Of a DNA stretch of 64,000 nucleotides, positions 53,213 through 62,655 are shown piece after piece. This DNA is from Psychrobacillus sp. OK028 (GTDB taxonomy: Bacteria; Bacillota; Bacilli; Bacillales_A; Planococcaceae). The position numbers were made by a program, and so were the translations under genes. Every line of letters begins with the position of its first letter. Positions within the stretch are counted from its first letter, which is position 1. The notes beneath the pieces are model-generated. The model was given only the letters and a program-made list of their open reading frames with translations. It did no database searches and had not been told where the DNA came from. The stretch spans positions 186,001-250,000 of the forward strand of contig NZ_FNHY01000001.1 in the NCBI RefSeq assembly GCF_900103605.1, given 5' to 3'.

Positions 53213-54913
53213 CTATAGCTTAAATTTACCTACGATTTGATTTAATTCATGAGCAATTTCAAATGTTTCATTTGAACGGTTTGCAATCTCATCAATAGAT
53301 GCTGTCGTTTGTTCTGTTGCTGCTGAAATAGAAGTAGTAACCTCTTCAATTTCTCTTATTGATTCGGTAAGCTGTGTGATTAACTCTACGACCTGTTTAG
53401 AATTATCAGCCTCTGTCGTTGTCATATCCGAAATCATCGTGATTTCTTCAACCGTTTTCTCCACCGCAGTAGAAATATCACTTAATGATTGAGATGTTTG
53501 ATGAACCGTCGAAGAGCCAGTCTCTATTAACTTTGTACTTTCTACTGTAGATTCTACTACCTGCTTAATATTTTCTGTAATGTCTTTAATAATTTTTTCG
53601 ACTTGCTCAACTTCAGTATTGGATTGTTCTGCTAGTTTTCTAACTTCCTCCGCGACTACTGCAAATCCTTTTCCTTGCTCTCCTGCACGAGCAGCTTCAA
53701 TAGAAGCATTAAGCGCTAGTAAATTTGTTTGAGCAGCAATAGCTGAGATAGAACCCGTAATTTGCTGGATTTTAGTAGTTGCTTCATTTAGACGTCCGAT
53801 TGTTTCACTCGTTTCAATAGAAGCAGATCTAATCTTATCCATATCTCGACTTATTTCACTTGCACGAGTTAGACCTTCTTCAGCAGTTTGCATAGTTGTT
53901 TTGGAATTTAGGACACTCATATCTGCGCGCTCTTTTGAAATTTGTAAGCCTTGAGCAAGGTTTTGTAAAATATCAGAGGATTGTTCCGCCGTGATCGTTC
54001 CGTCAGATACGGATGCGGCTGTTTCACTCATATTAACTGAAACCTGGTGCACGGCGTCTTTCATCTCGTTTAACGAAATAGAGTTGTTCTCCACATTTTT
54101 CGTTAATTGAACGGATGTTGTTTGAATCGTTCCAATAATATTACGTAAGTTTGATGCTAATGTATTTAATGTCCTACTTAAATCTCCAACTTCATCTTTG
54201 CTCGTGAAATCCGTATCATTCACTGTTAAATTACCTTTCGCAATTTCACCTGCATGTGCGATAAGTGCGGAAAGTGGCTTTGTTTTTCTTCTTATTAAAA
54301 ATAGTGTAACTAATGAAGCTAAAATTAATGGAATTATGCTAATAAGTATTCCGCCACTAACTACGTCCCAAGTACGTTCTTTTACGATAGATGCATCAAA
54401 ATCAATAACGTTAATAGCAATTATATCTTTGGAAGGGTCATGATCTTCAAAAATAGGAGCATAGCCCGAAAGTCTTTCTAAATCACCAAATTCATAAGCC
54501 TCTGAATATGTGGAATGCTTCATATCTATTAACATAGCAATAGCTTCTTCATCTATATGAAACTGATCACCAGCTTTGAAGCCGGCTTTCTTTAAATTGT
54601 CATCCAACGCGAGCAATGTACCATTTAAATCGATAATGTACTGTGTTTCAAAAATATCTTTATGAGCTGTAGTCCAATTTAGTTGCTCACTCACTTTATC
54701 AATGGTTGACGAATCCCCTGAAATAATCTTTTTAACATCCTCAGCTTGGATTAATCCGGTTGTAATATTTGCACACCCATAAGCTTCGATACCAGCGGCC
54801 TTGTACAACTCGTCGTATGCAGTATTATAGGTAGCCACTGAAGTGATTAATAGCATAGAAGCAATTATCCCGACAATGATCATTCCTAGATGCACTGTTA
54901 ACGTATTTTTCAT
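53213..54913 (-). CDS. Methyl-accepting chemotaxis protein
   Basis: A 566-residue transducer. Helix 1 is at about residues 8-30. An extracellular sensor (about 31-178) follows, then helix 2 ([20 protein letters not shown], about 183-205). The HAMP domain follows ([20 protein letters not shown]). The signalling hairpin contains [20 protein letters not shown] and [16 protein letters not shown], the highly conserved tip. It relays ligand binding to CheA/CheW at the membrane. The ligand is unknown. Start ATG follows AGGAGAGAG. Confidence 0.94.
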   Translation of the reverse strand: MKNTLTVHLGMIIVGIIASMLLITSVATYNTAYDELYKAAGIEAYGCANITTGLIQAEDVKKIISGDSSTIDKVSEQLNWTTAHKDIFETQYIIDLNGTLLALDDNLKKAGFKAGDQFHIDEEAIAMLIDMKHSTYSEAYEFGDLERLSGYAPIFEDHDPSKDIIAINVIDFDASIVKERTWDVVSGGILISIIPLILASLVTLFLIRRKTKPLSALIAHAGEIAKGNLTVNDTDFTSKDEVGDLSRTLNTLASNLRNIIGTIQTTSVQLTKNVENNSISLNEMKDAVHQVSVNMSETAASVSDGTITAEQSSDILQNLAQGLQISKERADMSVLNSKTTMQTAEEGLTRASEISRDMDKIRSASIETSETIGRLNEATTKIQQITGSISAIAAQTNLLALNASIEAARAGEQGKGFAVVAEEVRKLAEQSNTEVEQVEKIIKDITENIKQVVESTVESTKLIETGSSTVHQTSQSLSDISTAVEKTVEEITMISDMTTTEADNSKQVVELITQLTESIREIEEVTTSISAATEQTTASIDEIANRSNETFEIAHELNQIVGKFKL

Positions 54914-55188
54914 ATTAAACTCTCTCCTGTCTAACTTTCCCTAAAACTTATATAACATTTATATCATAGAAATAGGTAAAAATGATACACTTTTATAAAG
55001 TGAATTCAGAAGAATATGTGACTAATTTCCTTTTCTTTTTATTAATTAATAAGTAATGGTCTGTAATACTTTTGTTACACAACTGTAAAGTCGCTAATGT
55101 TTAAATGATGTTACTATGGGTATAGAGGAATTTTCAGAAAATATTTTGATATAAATTTTTCAATATACAACATGGGGGAACATAAGCT

Positions 55189-55674
55189 TTGACTTCTTTG
55201 TTTAAAAAAATCATTACAATCTTTAGTTTAACTGTAGTTTTAGCCGCGGGAACATTTGCAGGAAATACAGAGGCAGCAAGCGCTGTAGCATCCAATGAAA
55301 TAGTATCGAGTGCGAAAAGTTTAGTAGGAATTAAATATCGTTATGGTGGAACAACGAAGGCTGGTTTTGATTGTTCGGGTTATATCGGATATGTTTATAA
55401 AAGCAAGGGTATAAAATTGCCAAGAACTGCAGCAGGAATGTACAACAGTGGGAAAACGGTAAAAACAGCAAATTTAGCAGTGGGAGATTTAGTTTTCTTC
55501 AACACAACTGGTAAAGGTGTATCTCATGCTGGAATTTACATAGGTAGCGGTAAATTCATCCATGCTTCATCTTCTAAAGGCGTTCGTATTGATAAATTAA
55601 ATGATCCTTATTACTGGGGTAAAAAATACGTTGGCGCTAAAAGAGTAGCAAACGTATCCGTAGCAAAAAAATAA
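55189..55674 (+). CDS. Secreted NlpC/P60 cell-wall hydrolase
   Basis: A 161-residue exported endopeptidase. The signal peptide spans about residues 1-30 (IITIFSLTVVLAAGTFAGNTEA). The NlpC/P60 domain has the nucleophile Cys in KAGFDCSGYIGYVYKS, the His in GKGVSHAGIYIGSG, and the third residue in FIHASSSKGV. It cleaves peptidoglycan stem peptides. There is no separate cell-wall-binding domain, so it is a minimal enzyme. Start TTG 55189 lies after GGGGGAA. Confidence 0.9.
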   Translation: MTSLFKKIITIFSLTVVLAAGTFAGNTEAASAVASNEIVSSAKSLVGIKYRYGGTTKAGFDCSGYIGYVYKSKGIKLPRTAAGMYNSGKTVKTANLAVGDLVFFNTTGKGVSHAGIYIGSGKFIHASSSKGVRIDKLNDPYYWGKKYVGAKRVANVSVAKK

Positions 55675-55689
55675 TCTTAAAATATACTG

Positions 55690-55720
55690 CCGTTTCAGCT
55701 CATAGCTGAAACGGTTTTTA
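55690..55720 (+). terminator. Terminator of the NlpC/P60 gene
   Basis: CCGTTTCAGCT-CAT-AGCTGAAACGG with a five-T tail. Confidence 0.92.
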
Positions 55721-55881
55721 AAATAGTTGTATTATGTGTTTAATGCAAGGTTTGAAATATTTAGAAAATATTTTCAAAAAGGTATTTATAATTTCTGGAA
55801 AAGTAGTATAATTGCATATAATATATTGCACATCTAAAATTGTTGCAGTTTACTAATTATAATTGATAGGGGAAAGACACC

Positions 55882-56958
55882 ATGAATAGTCTAAAAATTC
55901 GATTTACAGAAAATGAAATTAAAAATGAGAAAACTCCATCAGAGCAATTAGTGTTTGGAACCAAGTTTACCGACCATATGTTTATCGCTGACTATACAGA
56001 AGGAACTGGCTGGCATGATCATCGCATAGTCCCTTATCAAGCCCTAACTTTAGATCCCTCTGCATCTATATTGCATTATGGTCAAACAATCTTTGAAGGA
56101 ATGAAAGCCTATCTATCTGAGGATGGGATCGTTCGATTGTTCCGTCCAGAGCAAAACATGAAACGTATGAATATTTCAGCTGATCGTCTAAGTATGCCGA
56201 AAATAGATGAAGAATTAGCGATTGACGCTTTGAAACAACTACTAGAGATCGATAAAGAATGGATTCCTAAGGAGCCGGGAACATCTCTTTATATCAGACC
56301 ATTTATGATCGCAACAGAAGCACATCTTGGTGTATCTGCTTCAAAAACATATTGCTTCATCATTATTATGTCGCCGGTTGGTTCTTATTACAAAGAAGGT
56401 ATTCATCCAGTGAAAATACTAGTGGAAAGTGAATATGTTCGGGCGGTTGCAGGTGGAACAGGAACTGCTAAAACAGCGGGTAACTATGCATCTAGTTTAA
56501 AGGCGCAGGAAGTAGCCGATCGTGAAGGGTATTCTCAAGTTCTATGGTTAGACGGATTAGAGAGAAAATACATTGAAGAAGTAGGAAGCATGAATGTGTT
56601 TTTCAAGATTGACGGAGAAGTAATTACTCCAGCTTTAAATGGTAGTATTTTAGATGGGATTACAAGAAAATCTATCATCGAATTATTAAAGTATTGGGGT
56701 GTTCCAATTACAGAACGTAAAGTTTCAATGGAAGAAATTCGTGAAGCTTACAGGAACGGTAAATTGGATGAAGCCTTTGGAACCGGTACTGCTGCAGTTA
56801 TTTCACCAATCGGAGAATTACGTTGGAAAGGGGAGTTATTCTACGTTAATAACGGAGAAACTGGAGAGCTTTCCAAAAAATTATACGATACGTTAACTGG
56901 AATTCAACGAGGAATTATCGAAGATCCATTTGGCTGGGTAGTCGAATTAGAAAAATAA
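55882..56958 (+). CDS. ilvE: Branched-chain amino acid aminotransferase
   Basis: A 358-residue class IV aminotransferase of the BCAT type. The PLP lysine is Lys197 in GGTGTAKTAGNYASSLKAQE. ILHYGQTIFEGMKAYLSEDG and the C-terminal EAFGTGTAAVISPIGEL complete the signature. It interconverts Leu, Ile and Val with their 2-oxo acids, and feeds branched-chain fatty acid synthesis in Bacillales. It stands alone with no ilv genes near. No T-box leader is seen. Start ATG follows TAGGGGAAAG. Confidence 0.95.
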   Translation: MNSLKIRFTENEIKNEKTPSEQLVFGTKFTDHMFIADYTEGTGWHDHRIVPYQALTLDPSASILHYGQTIFEGMKAYLSEDGIVRLFRPEQNMKRMNISADRLSMPKIDEELAIDALKQLLEIDKEWIPKEPGTSLYIRPFMIATEAHLGVSASKTYCFIIIMSPVGSYYKEGIHPVKILVESEYVRAVAGGTGTAKTAGNYASSLKAQEVADREGYSQVLWLDGLERKYIEEVGSMNVFFKIDGEVITPALNGSILDGITRKSIIELLKYWGVPITERKVSMEEIREAYRNGKLDEAFGTGTAAVISPIGELRWKGELFYVNNGETGELSKKLYDTLTGIQRGIIEDPFGWVVELEK

Positions 56959-56966
56959 TAGTGTAC

Positions 56967-57002
56967 TAATCGCTTCTCTTTATGGAGAGGCGATCATTTT
57001 GT
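56967..57002 (+). terminator. Weak terminator-like hairpin
   Basis: ATCGCTTCTC and GGAGAGGCGAT pair with a TTTAT loop, followed by a short T-rich tract. Confidence 0.55.
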
Positions 57003-57024
57003 TTATTTAGAACGGAGAATGATG

Positions 57025-57825
57025 ATGATGAAACCATTAATTGGTATATGTGCTAACTATTTGTCAGATGATACAGCAGGATTGGCAGCAGGTATAGGTG
57101 CAAAAAATCAGGAATGGCAAATGCTTGCAGATGATTATATTGTAGCGATTGAGAGAGCGGGAGGAGTTCCGGTTATTTTGCCAATCACAAGTGACGTCGA
57201 GACTTTGAACCCTCTACTTGAAAAGTTAGATGGCATATTATTTTCGGGAGGCTCTGATATTGATCCTAATTTGTATGGTGAATATCCTAAATTTGGTTTA
57301 GGTTATATCGAACCGAAAAGAGATATGCATGAGCTAAAGCTTGCCCGGAAGGTGTTATCGGAGTTGGACATTCCGGTGCTCGGAATTTGTCGTGGAATGC
57401 AGCTGCTTACCGTAGCAACTGGTGGTAAGCTATATCAAGATTTAGCTTCTCAAAAACCAGAAGGAATTAATCATTCTGTGCCAAAAGCAATTAGACATCA
57501 TTCATTCCATCCGGTGCAAATTGAAAGTGGGTCTATCTTAAATAGTATTTTTCAATGTGAAGAGATGAAAGTAAATAGCTTCCATCACCAAGCAGTAAAA
57601 GAGTTAGGTCAAGGATTTACACCGACGATGATTGCTCCTGATGGTATTATCGAGGGAATGGAATGGGAAGAACGAAACCGATTTGTAGTAGCAGTGCAAT
57701 GGCATCCAGAAATGATGGAAGGACAAGTAGATACAGTGCGTCCAATCTTTAATGCTTTTGTCGAAGCAAGTAAAATGAATGCACAAGTTATGACATTAGT
57801 CCCCTCTGAAGAAACAATAGCATAA
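57025..57825 (+). CDS. Gamma-glutamyl-GABA hydrolase-family protein (PuuD-like)
   Basis: A 266-residue class I glutamine amidotransferase-like hydrolase. The nucleophile is the Cys in VLGICRGMQLLTVATGG, and the His/Glu pair lies in VQWHPEMMEG. GILFSGGSDIDPNLYGEYP matches the family oxyanion region. It is a paralogue of the protein at 21582-22283. Four consecutive or near-consecutive ATG codons occur at the start; ATG 57025 has the best spacing from GGAG. Substrate is inferred only from the family. Confidence 0.87.
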   Translation: MMKPLIGICANYLSDDTAGLAAGIGAKNQEWQMLADDYIVAIERAGGVPVILPITSDVETLNPLLEKLDGILFSGGSDIDPNLYGEYPKFGLGYIEPKRDMHELKLARKVLSELDIPVLGICRGMQLLTVATGGKLYQDLASQKPEGINHSVPKAIRHHSFHPVQIESGSILNSIFQCEEMKVNSFHHQAVKELGQGFTPTMIAPDGIIEGMEWEERNRFVVAVQWHPEMMEGQVDTVRPIFNAFVEASKMNAQVMTLVPSEETIA

Positions 57826-57840
57826 CAGACAATTAGACAA

Positions 57841-57882
57841 AGCCTTCCTACGTCAAACTATACGGACGATGGGAAGGTTTTT
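57841..57882. terminator. Terminator-like hairpin
   Basis: CCTTCC and GGAAGG arms close a large loop, followed on the plus strand by five Ts. It lies at the boundary of the PuuD-like gene and the convergent transposase-like gene. Confidence 0.5.
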
Positions 57883-58447
57883 CTATTTCTATTTGAATAT
57901 GCTCGCAGTAAAGATTATAATTTTCTATTTTGAATTCCGGATATTTTTTGATCAAAGTAGGTAATAAATGCGTATTTAGGTAAGTAGGCTGATCCTGTTT
58001 GTCGTTGACATAAAATGAATAGGAACTATACGGGTAATTTTCTAATTTGTCTAGAATAGTTCTATGCATAAAAAGATGATTTTGATGGATGTATTTACTC
58101 ACTTTTAATAACTCCAACGGTTCAGAAATCATATTAGTGTAATATCTGGTTTCATATAATTGTCCGTTAAATTTATACTTACACTTAAAGTAATCGGAGT
58201 ATTGTTGATTGATAAAAATTAACACTTCAGAAAGTGGAACCTTAGGAGAGCGTATTAGTAGGTGATAGTGGTTATTTATCAAGCTATAGGCAATAAGCAT
58301 AAATGAGTAAATAGTGTGTGCCTGCTGAAGTGTATGAATAAAGGACTTGAAATCCTCTTTATTCATAAAAATACGTTGTTTGTTATTGCCGCGCATCGTA
58401 ATATGATAAAAAAGTTCTGGTTGCCAAACCTTTCGGATATTCCCCAT
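57848..58447 (-). CDS. REP-associated (Y1/RAYT) transposase-like protein
   Basis: A 199-residue Y1/HUH-type protein. FYHITMRGNNKQRIF is the N-terminal strand. NNHYHLLIRSPKVPLSEVL contains the HUH pair (HYH). The helix GQLYETRYYTNMISEPLELL and IHQNHL carry candidate catalytic tyrosines. RAYTs are single-copy domesticated transposases that handle palindromic repeats. Start ATG 58447 lies 8 bases after GGAGGCG; the reading frame runs on upstream to 58645 but has no ribosome binding site there. No terminal repeats flank it, so it is not part of an intact insertion sequence. Confidence 0.85.
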   Translation of the reverse strand: MGNIRKVWQPELFYHITMRGNNKQRIFMNKEDFKSFIHTLQQAHTIYSFMLIAYSLINNHYHLLIRSPKVPLSEVLIFINQQYSDYFKCKYKFNGQLYETRYYTNMISEPLELLKVSKYIHQNHLFMHRTILDKLENYPYSSYSFYVNDKQDQPTYLNTHLLPTLIKKYPEFKIENYNLYCEHIQIEIEKPSHRPYSLT

Positions 58448-58631
58448 CGACACTTCGCCTCCTTCATATTGACAACACCTTACAATAAAAGAGAAGAAAC
58501 AACAATTGTCACAATTCAATATAATTAACAACAATTCCATTCTCGGTTTGAAAACGTGATCAAAATTTAGTTTTCCCCCAATTATAGCTTTCAAAATAAA
58601 ATTCTTCACAGATATCTTTTTAGTTATTTGA

Positions 58632-58670
58632 AATAAAAAAACCACACTTCTCGTAAAGGAGAGTGTGGTT
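58632..58670 (-). terminator. Terminator of the proline dehydrogenase gene
   Basis: On the minus strand, AACCACACTCTCC-TTTAC-GAGAAGTGTGGTT with seven Ts. Confidence 0.88.
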
Positions 58671-58682
58671 GATATTAATGAA

Positions 58683-59660
58683 TTATTTACGTTTGTTGCG
58701 TTTAGTTAAACGACCAAGTGCAAATGCACCAGCAGCTAGACCAAGCATTGTATTCGTGTTTTTGTTGAAAACTTGTTTTACAACTAAGTTCATATTTGCA
58801 GGACGCTCTGCTAGGCGACGCATGAAGTAGCCATACCAATCTTGTCCAAATGGTACATACGTACAGAAGTTATAACCTTCGTTTGCAAGCTGCTGCTGCA
58901 TTTCTGTACGGAAGCCGTATAACATTTGGAATTCAAATTTATCGTAAGGAATATTATTATCTTTGATAAATTGTTTAACATGATTAATAACATTATGATC
59001 ATGCGTAGCAATAGAAGTGAACTTCCCATTTAATAAATGCCATTCGATTAGTTCGATATAGTTTTTGTCGATTTCTTCTTTCGTTTGGTATGCGTATTCA
59101 ACAGGCTCTTTATAAGCCCCTTTTACGATACGTAGACGGAAGTTTTTATACTTTTGAATGTCTTCTGTTGCACGGTAGAAGTATGCTTGAATAACAGTTC
59201 CAACGTTATCGTAGTCTTTTGAAAGCTCGTCCAAAATATCAAAAGAAGGTTGTAAATGTTTGTTGGATTCCATGTCAATATTGATAAATGTGCCATATTT
59301 GTGTGCAACTTGTACAATTTCTTTTAAGTTGTTTAAAGCGAAGTCGTAGTCAATATCAAGACCAAGCTGTGACGGTTTTAACGAAATATGTGCATCTACT
59401 TGATGCTCTTCGATAGCTTCGATCACCGCGATAATTTGTTCTTTAGCAGCTAATGCTTCTTCTTTTTCGAATACAAATTCTCCAAGGTTATCTACTGTAC
59501 AAGAGATGCCCATAGCATTTAGTTTTTTAATGCTCTCTATTGTTTCTTCAATATTTGTCCCAGCAACTACATGCTGTGCACCCATTTTTAAACCATATTT
59601 TTTTGCTGCACCATTTAATATTTGATTCTCTGACAAAGCCATAAAAATATCTTTTAACAT
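58683..59660 (-). CDS. putM: Proline dehydrogenase (monofunctional)
   Basis: A 325-residue FAD-dependent TIM-barrel enzyme. DAHISLKPSQLGLDIDYDFA, YFYRATEDIQKYKNFRLRIV and YGFRTEMQQQLANEGYNF are its conserved blocks. It oxidises proline to pyrroline-5-carboxylate. This is the small form found in Firmicutes, not the fused PutA. The partner P5C dehydrogenase is not in the window. ATG 59660 has GGGAGC 6 bases upstream. The last 35 residues (hydrophobic then LTKRNKRK) extend beyond the catalytic domain. The symbol follows common Bacillales use. Confidence 0.9.
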   Translation of the reverse strand: MLKDIFMALSENQILNGAAKKYGLKMGAQHVVAGTNIEETIESIKKLNAMGISCTVDNLGEFVFEKEEALAAKEQIIAVIEAIEEHQVDAHISLKPSQLGLDIDYDFALNNLKEIVQVAHKYGTFINIDMESNKHLQPSFDILDELSKDYDNVGTVIQAYFYRATEDIQKYKNFRLRIVKGAYKEPVEYAYQTKEEIDKNYIELIEWHLLNGKFTSIATHDHNVINHVKQFIKDNNIPYDKFEFQMLYGFRTEMQQQLANEGYNFCTYVPFGQDWYGYFMRRLAERPANMNLVVKQVFNKNTNTMLGLAAGAFALGRLTKRNKRK

Positions 59661-59765
59661 TGTAATGCTCCCATCTCTGTTTAGATGCCTAAATTATATC
59701 ACAAATTTCTACAAAATATATAACCTTGTATCATAGAGGATTAAATTGTCATTTTAAGCCTGGAT

Positions 59766-60872
59766 CTATTCAAATACAACCATATCCAGCATAAAGCGCT
59801 CAATTACTTTCATATTTGGCTCTACACCAATACCATTACCTTTTGGAACATCAATAAAACCGTTATTTACTACAATTTCAGGATTAATAATATCCACCTC
59901 CCAGTAGTGAGAGGACCCAGCAGTATCGCCAGGTAGTGTAAAATTTGGAAGGGACGTTAGAGCGATATTATGTGCACGACCGATACCAGCCTCCAACATA
60001 CCGCCACACCAAACTGGAACGCCTTTTTCCATGCAGTAATCATGAATTTTCTTTGCTTCTGTTAAACCGCCGACACGTGCAATTTTTATGTTAATAACCT
60101 TTGTACTACCAAGCTCGATCGCTTTACGTGCATCCTCTAGAGAAAGAATACTTTCATCCAAACAGATTGGGGTATTTAACTTTTTTTGAAGCTTCGCATG
60201 ATCGACAATATCATCGCTAGCAAGTGGCTGTTCAATCATCATTAGCTGATAATCATCTAGTTGTTTTAGTAGATCTATATCATCTAGAGTATAGGAAGAA
60301 TTCGCATCTGCCATAAGAAGAACATTTGGAAAGACTTCTCTCAGTTTTTGAATCACTTCGATATCATATCCCGGTTTAATCTTCACCTTTAGCCGTTTGT
60401 AGCCCTCTTCTATATAATGATGTACTAAGTCCAATAGCTTGTCTGTACTTGTTTGGATACCGATACTAATGCCTACTGCTATTTTGTCATTACTTCCGCC
60501 AATAGCTTGTCCTAGTGTTTGATTAGTTCGTTTTGCATATAAATCCCATATTGCAGTTTCAATTGCAGCCTTCGCCATATTATTTTTTTTGATAGGCGAA
60601 AAAATTTCAGTTACTTCATCAGGATGAGATATTTCTTTATTCAATAGCAGAGGTACTAAAAAGTCTCTAATTATATGTAGGGTAGTTTGAACTGTTTCTT
60701 CAGTATACCAGGGAGCTTGGAAAGCGGCAGATTCTCCCCAACCTGTATTCCCATTCTCATCAAATACCTCTAACAAGAAAAACTCTTTTTCCTGTAGTCT
60801 TCCAAAGCTAGTGACAAATGGATTTTTCAACGTCATTTTCATATGACGCATATTAATTTTTTTGATAATCAT
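59766..60872 (-). CDS. menC: o-Succinylbenzoate synthase / N-acylamino acid racemase family
   Basis: A 368-residue enolase-superfamily enzyme. The catalytic lysine pair is in RLKVKIKPG. Metal ligands are in LMADANSSYT, MIEQPL and CLDESI, and the second lysine in VINIKIARVGG. This is the MenC/NSAR subgroup, which dehydrates SHCHC to o-succinylbenzoate in menaquinone synthesis and/or racemises N-acylamino acids. No other men genes are near, so the racemase or a bifunctional role is possible. ATG 60872 follows GAGGAG by 7 bases; the reading frame extends upstream to 60902. Confidence 0.85.
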   Translation of the reverse strand: MIIKKINMRHMKMTLKNPFVTSFGRLQEKEFFLLEVFDENGNTGWGESAAFQAPWYTEETVQTTLHIIRDFLVPLLLNKEISHPDEVTEIFSPIKKNNMAKAAIETAIWDLYAKRTNQTLGQAIGGSNDKIAVGISIGIQTSTDKLLDLVHHYIEEGYKRLKVKIKPGYDIEVIQKLREVFPNVLLMADANSSYTLDDIDLLKQLDDYQLMMIEQPLASDDIVDHAKLQKKLNTPICLDESILSLEDARKAIELGSTKVINIKIARVGGLTEAKKIHDYCMEKGVPVWCGGMLEAGIGRAHNIALTSLPNFTLPGDTAGSSHYWEVDIINPEIVVNNGFIDVPKGNGIGVEPNMKVIERFMLDMVVFE

Positions 60873-60900
60873 ATTATTACTCCTCGCCATATTATCATGC

Positions 60901-60919
60901 AAAAAACCCTACTGCTGTA
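60901..60919 (-). terminator. Terminator overlapping a stop codon
   Basis: On the minus strand, CCCTAC-AGCA-GTAGGG is followed by six Ts. The TAG stop of the small gene at 60909-61064 lies inside its 3' arm. Confidence 0.8.
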
Positions 60920-61064
60920 GGGAAGTTTTTTGGGAATCGAGATCCTCAGTATCTGTATCAATTGGTGAAACTGGAGCACCCTCCCAAATCATATTTAAGG
61001 AGGCTTGTATATCTAAGTCATTTCGATAAGCCATTTCTTCAGGTTCTAGGGGATTAGGGTTAAT
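60909..61064 (-). CDS. Small acidic protein with a probable ATT start
   Basis: A 51-residue frame that reads MNPNPLEPEEMAYRNDLDIQ, then a hydrophobic ASLNMIWEGAPV and an acidic, Gln-rich tail, ending TSLQQ. No ATG, GTG or TTG is correctly placed. The strong site AGGAGG lies 9 bases before an ATT codon at 61064. ATT starts are rare but known (e.g. infC). An ATG at 61034 would give 41 residues but lacks a ribosome binding site. A hairpin terminator closes the gene. I recognise no family. The acidic, low-complexity composition does not suggest an enzyme. Confidence 0.55.
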   Translation of the reverse strand: MNPNPLEPEEMAYRNDLDIQASLNMIWEGAPVSPIDTDTEDLDSQKTSLQQ

Positions 61065-61284
61065 AGAAAATCTCCTCCTATCCTTTTTACTATTATATTA
61101 TTGAAAAACAAAATATGACATGAATCTGCAAAAATTTATTTTGAGACCTAAAGTCGTAGCAAAAATGAATTCTTCGTTCAAAAAGAAAGCAAAAATTATA
61201 TAGTTGCATTTATTAATTGATTCTGACAATTGAATTAACTTAGCGGATGGATACAATAAGGGAAATGAGAGGAGTGGATAGCCT

Positions 61285-61506
61285 ATGACAGTTGAATATC
61301 TAGTTCAAGTAATGAATCGCAGTTTACGAAAGGTAGAGGAAACGATTGATCAGGTAGAAATTCGAACTCATATGTCACAAACAGATCAGCGTCAAATTAT
61401 GCAGGCGGTTTTGGAGCTAAGTGACCGAATAAAATTAATCGAAATGCATGTAGATTTAAATAGAAAGATAGAATTCACTTTCACACATGAACAACATATA
61501 GATTGA
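61285..61506 (+). CDS. Small hypothetical helical protein
   Basis: A 73-residue protein, MTVEYLVQVMNRSLRKVEET onward, predicted to be almost wholly helical with heptad-like spacing (LVQVMNRSL, ILKLIEMHVDL-type segments). No membrane helix is present. I do not recognise a family. It is likely a small coiled-coil protein. Start ATG follows GAGAGGAG. It stands alone before guaC, whose operator-like site begins about 35 bases after its stop. Confidence 0.6.
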   Translation: MTVEYLVQVMNRSLRKVEETIDQVEIRTHMSQTDQRQIMQAVLELSDRIKLIEMHVDLNRKIEFTFTHEQHID

Positions 61507-61536
61507 CATACTACTAAATATGATGTAAATTACCAA

Positions 61537-61580
61537 ATGGACGAACATTAAAGTTTATTTGTAAATAAATATTCGTATTT
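61537..61580. promoter_or_regulatory. PurR-box-like inverted pair upstream of guaC
   Basis: ACGAACATT (61541-61549) and AATATTCGT (61568-61576) are inverted half-sites. The flanks fit the PurBox pattern (A/T-rich, then CCGAAC, then W-W-T) with single changes. The spacing is 18 bases, close to the usual 16-17. guaC belongs to the PurR regulon in B. subtilis. Confidence 0.55.
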
Positions 61581-61593
61581 AGGAGTGAAAACG

Positions 61594-62577
61594 ATGGAAA
61601 ATGTATTCGATTATGAAGATATTCAATTAATTCCAGCGAAATGTGTGGTAAATAGTAGATCAGAATGTGATACCACAGTAACACTTGGAGGACATACATT
61701 TAAATTACCAGTAGTGCCTGCTAATATGCAGACAATTATAGATGAAAACATTGCAAATTATTTAGCAGAAAATGGTTATTTTTACATTATGCATCGATTT
61801 GAGCCGCAAAAACGTATTGCTTTCATCAAAAGCATGCAGTCACGTGGTTTAATAGCTTCTATTAGTGTGGGTGTTAAAGAGGAAGAATACACATTTGTGG
61901 AGCAGTTGGCAGCAGAGAAGCTTGTGCCTGAATTCATTACGATTGATATTGCCCACGGTCATTCCAATGCTGTTATTAACATGATTAAACATCTAAAAAC
62001 ACATTTACCGAAGAGCTTTGTTATCGCAGGTAACGTAGGTACTCCAGAAGCTGTAAGAGAGCTAGAAAATGCTGGAGCCGATGCAACAAAAGTTGGAATC
62101 GGACCTGGGAAAGTGTGTATCACGAAGATTAAAACCGGATTTGGAACTGGTGGTTGGCAGCTTGCTGCACTGCGCTGGTGTGCAAAAGCGGCTAGCAAGC
62201 CAATAATAGCAGATGGTGGAATTCGCACACATGGTGATATTGCAAAGTCAGTTCGCTTCGGGGCTTCCATGGTTATGATTGGATCTCTATTTGCAGGACA
62301 TGAGGAATCACCTGGTGTTACAGTAGAGAAGGATGGTAAGCGCTATAAAGAATATTTTGGTTCTGCATCCGAATTCCAAAAAGGTGAAAAGAAAAACGTA
62401 GAAGGTAAAAAGATGTTTGTAGAATATAAAGGACCTCTCGAAGATACTTTAAGAGAAATGGAACAAGATTTACAATCCTCCATTTCTTACTCCGGTGGAA
62501 CTAAATTAGAGTCGATTCGTAATGTAGATTACGTAATCGTGAAAAACTCTATTTTCAATGGAGATAAAGTTTATTAA
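61594..62577 (+). CDS. guaC: GMP reductase
   Basis: A 327-residue member of the IMPDH/GMP reductase family, without CBS domains. The active-site loop [18 protein letters not shown] holds the catalytic Cys, and [20 protein letters not shown] binds phosphate. [20 protein letters not shown] is the family's N-terminal signature. It reduces GMP to IMP with NADPH in purine salvage. Start ATG 61594 has AGGAGTGA immediately upstream. The upstream inverted pair suggests PurR control. Confidence 0.94.
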   Translation: MENVFDYEDIQLIPAKCVVNSRSECDTTVTLGGHTFKLPVVPANMQTIIDENIANYLAENGYFYIMHRFEPQKRIAFIKSMQSRGLIASISVGVKEEEYTFVEQLAAEKLVPEFITIDIAHGHSNAVINMIKHLKTHLPKSFVIAGNVGTPEAVRELENAGADATKVGIGPGKVCITKIKTGFGTGGWQLAALRWCAKAASKPIIADGGIRTHGDIAKSVRFGASMVMIGSLFAGHEESPGVTVEKDGKRYKEYFGSASEFQKGEKKNVEGKKMFVEYKGPLEDTLREMEQDLQSSISYSGGTKLESIRNVDYVIVKNSIFNGDKVY

Positions 62578-62581
62578 TAAT

Positions 62582-62632
62582 TAATGTTATTTAAATGACG
62601 AAATGCTACAATGTATTTGAATAATAACATTA
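62582..62632. repeat. Inverted repeat upstream of the PhnB-like gene
   Basis: TAATGTTATT and AATAACATTA are perfect 10-bp arms 31 bases apart, bracketing a TACAAT hexamer (62607-62612) that could be a -10. The right arm lies 11 bases before the ribosome binding site. Confidence 0.55.
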
Positions 62633-62655
62633 TTTGAAAAAGAGGAGTGTTCTAA

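Noticed and set aside
57848-58645. Intact insertion sequence around the Y1 transposase-like gene
   Set aside because: No subterminal palindromes or direct repeats were found at its borders. The gene ends near ordinary terminators, consistent with a stand-alone RAYT.
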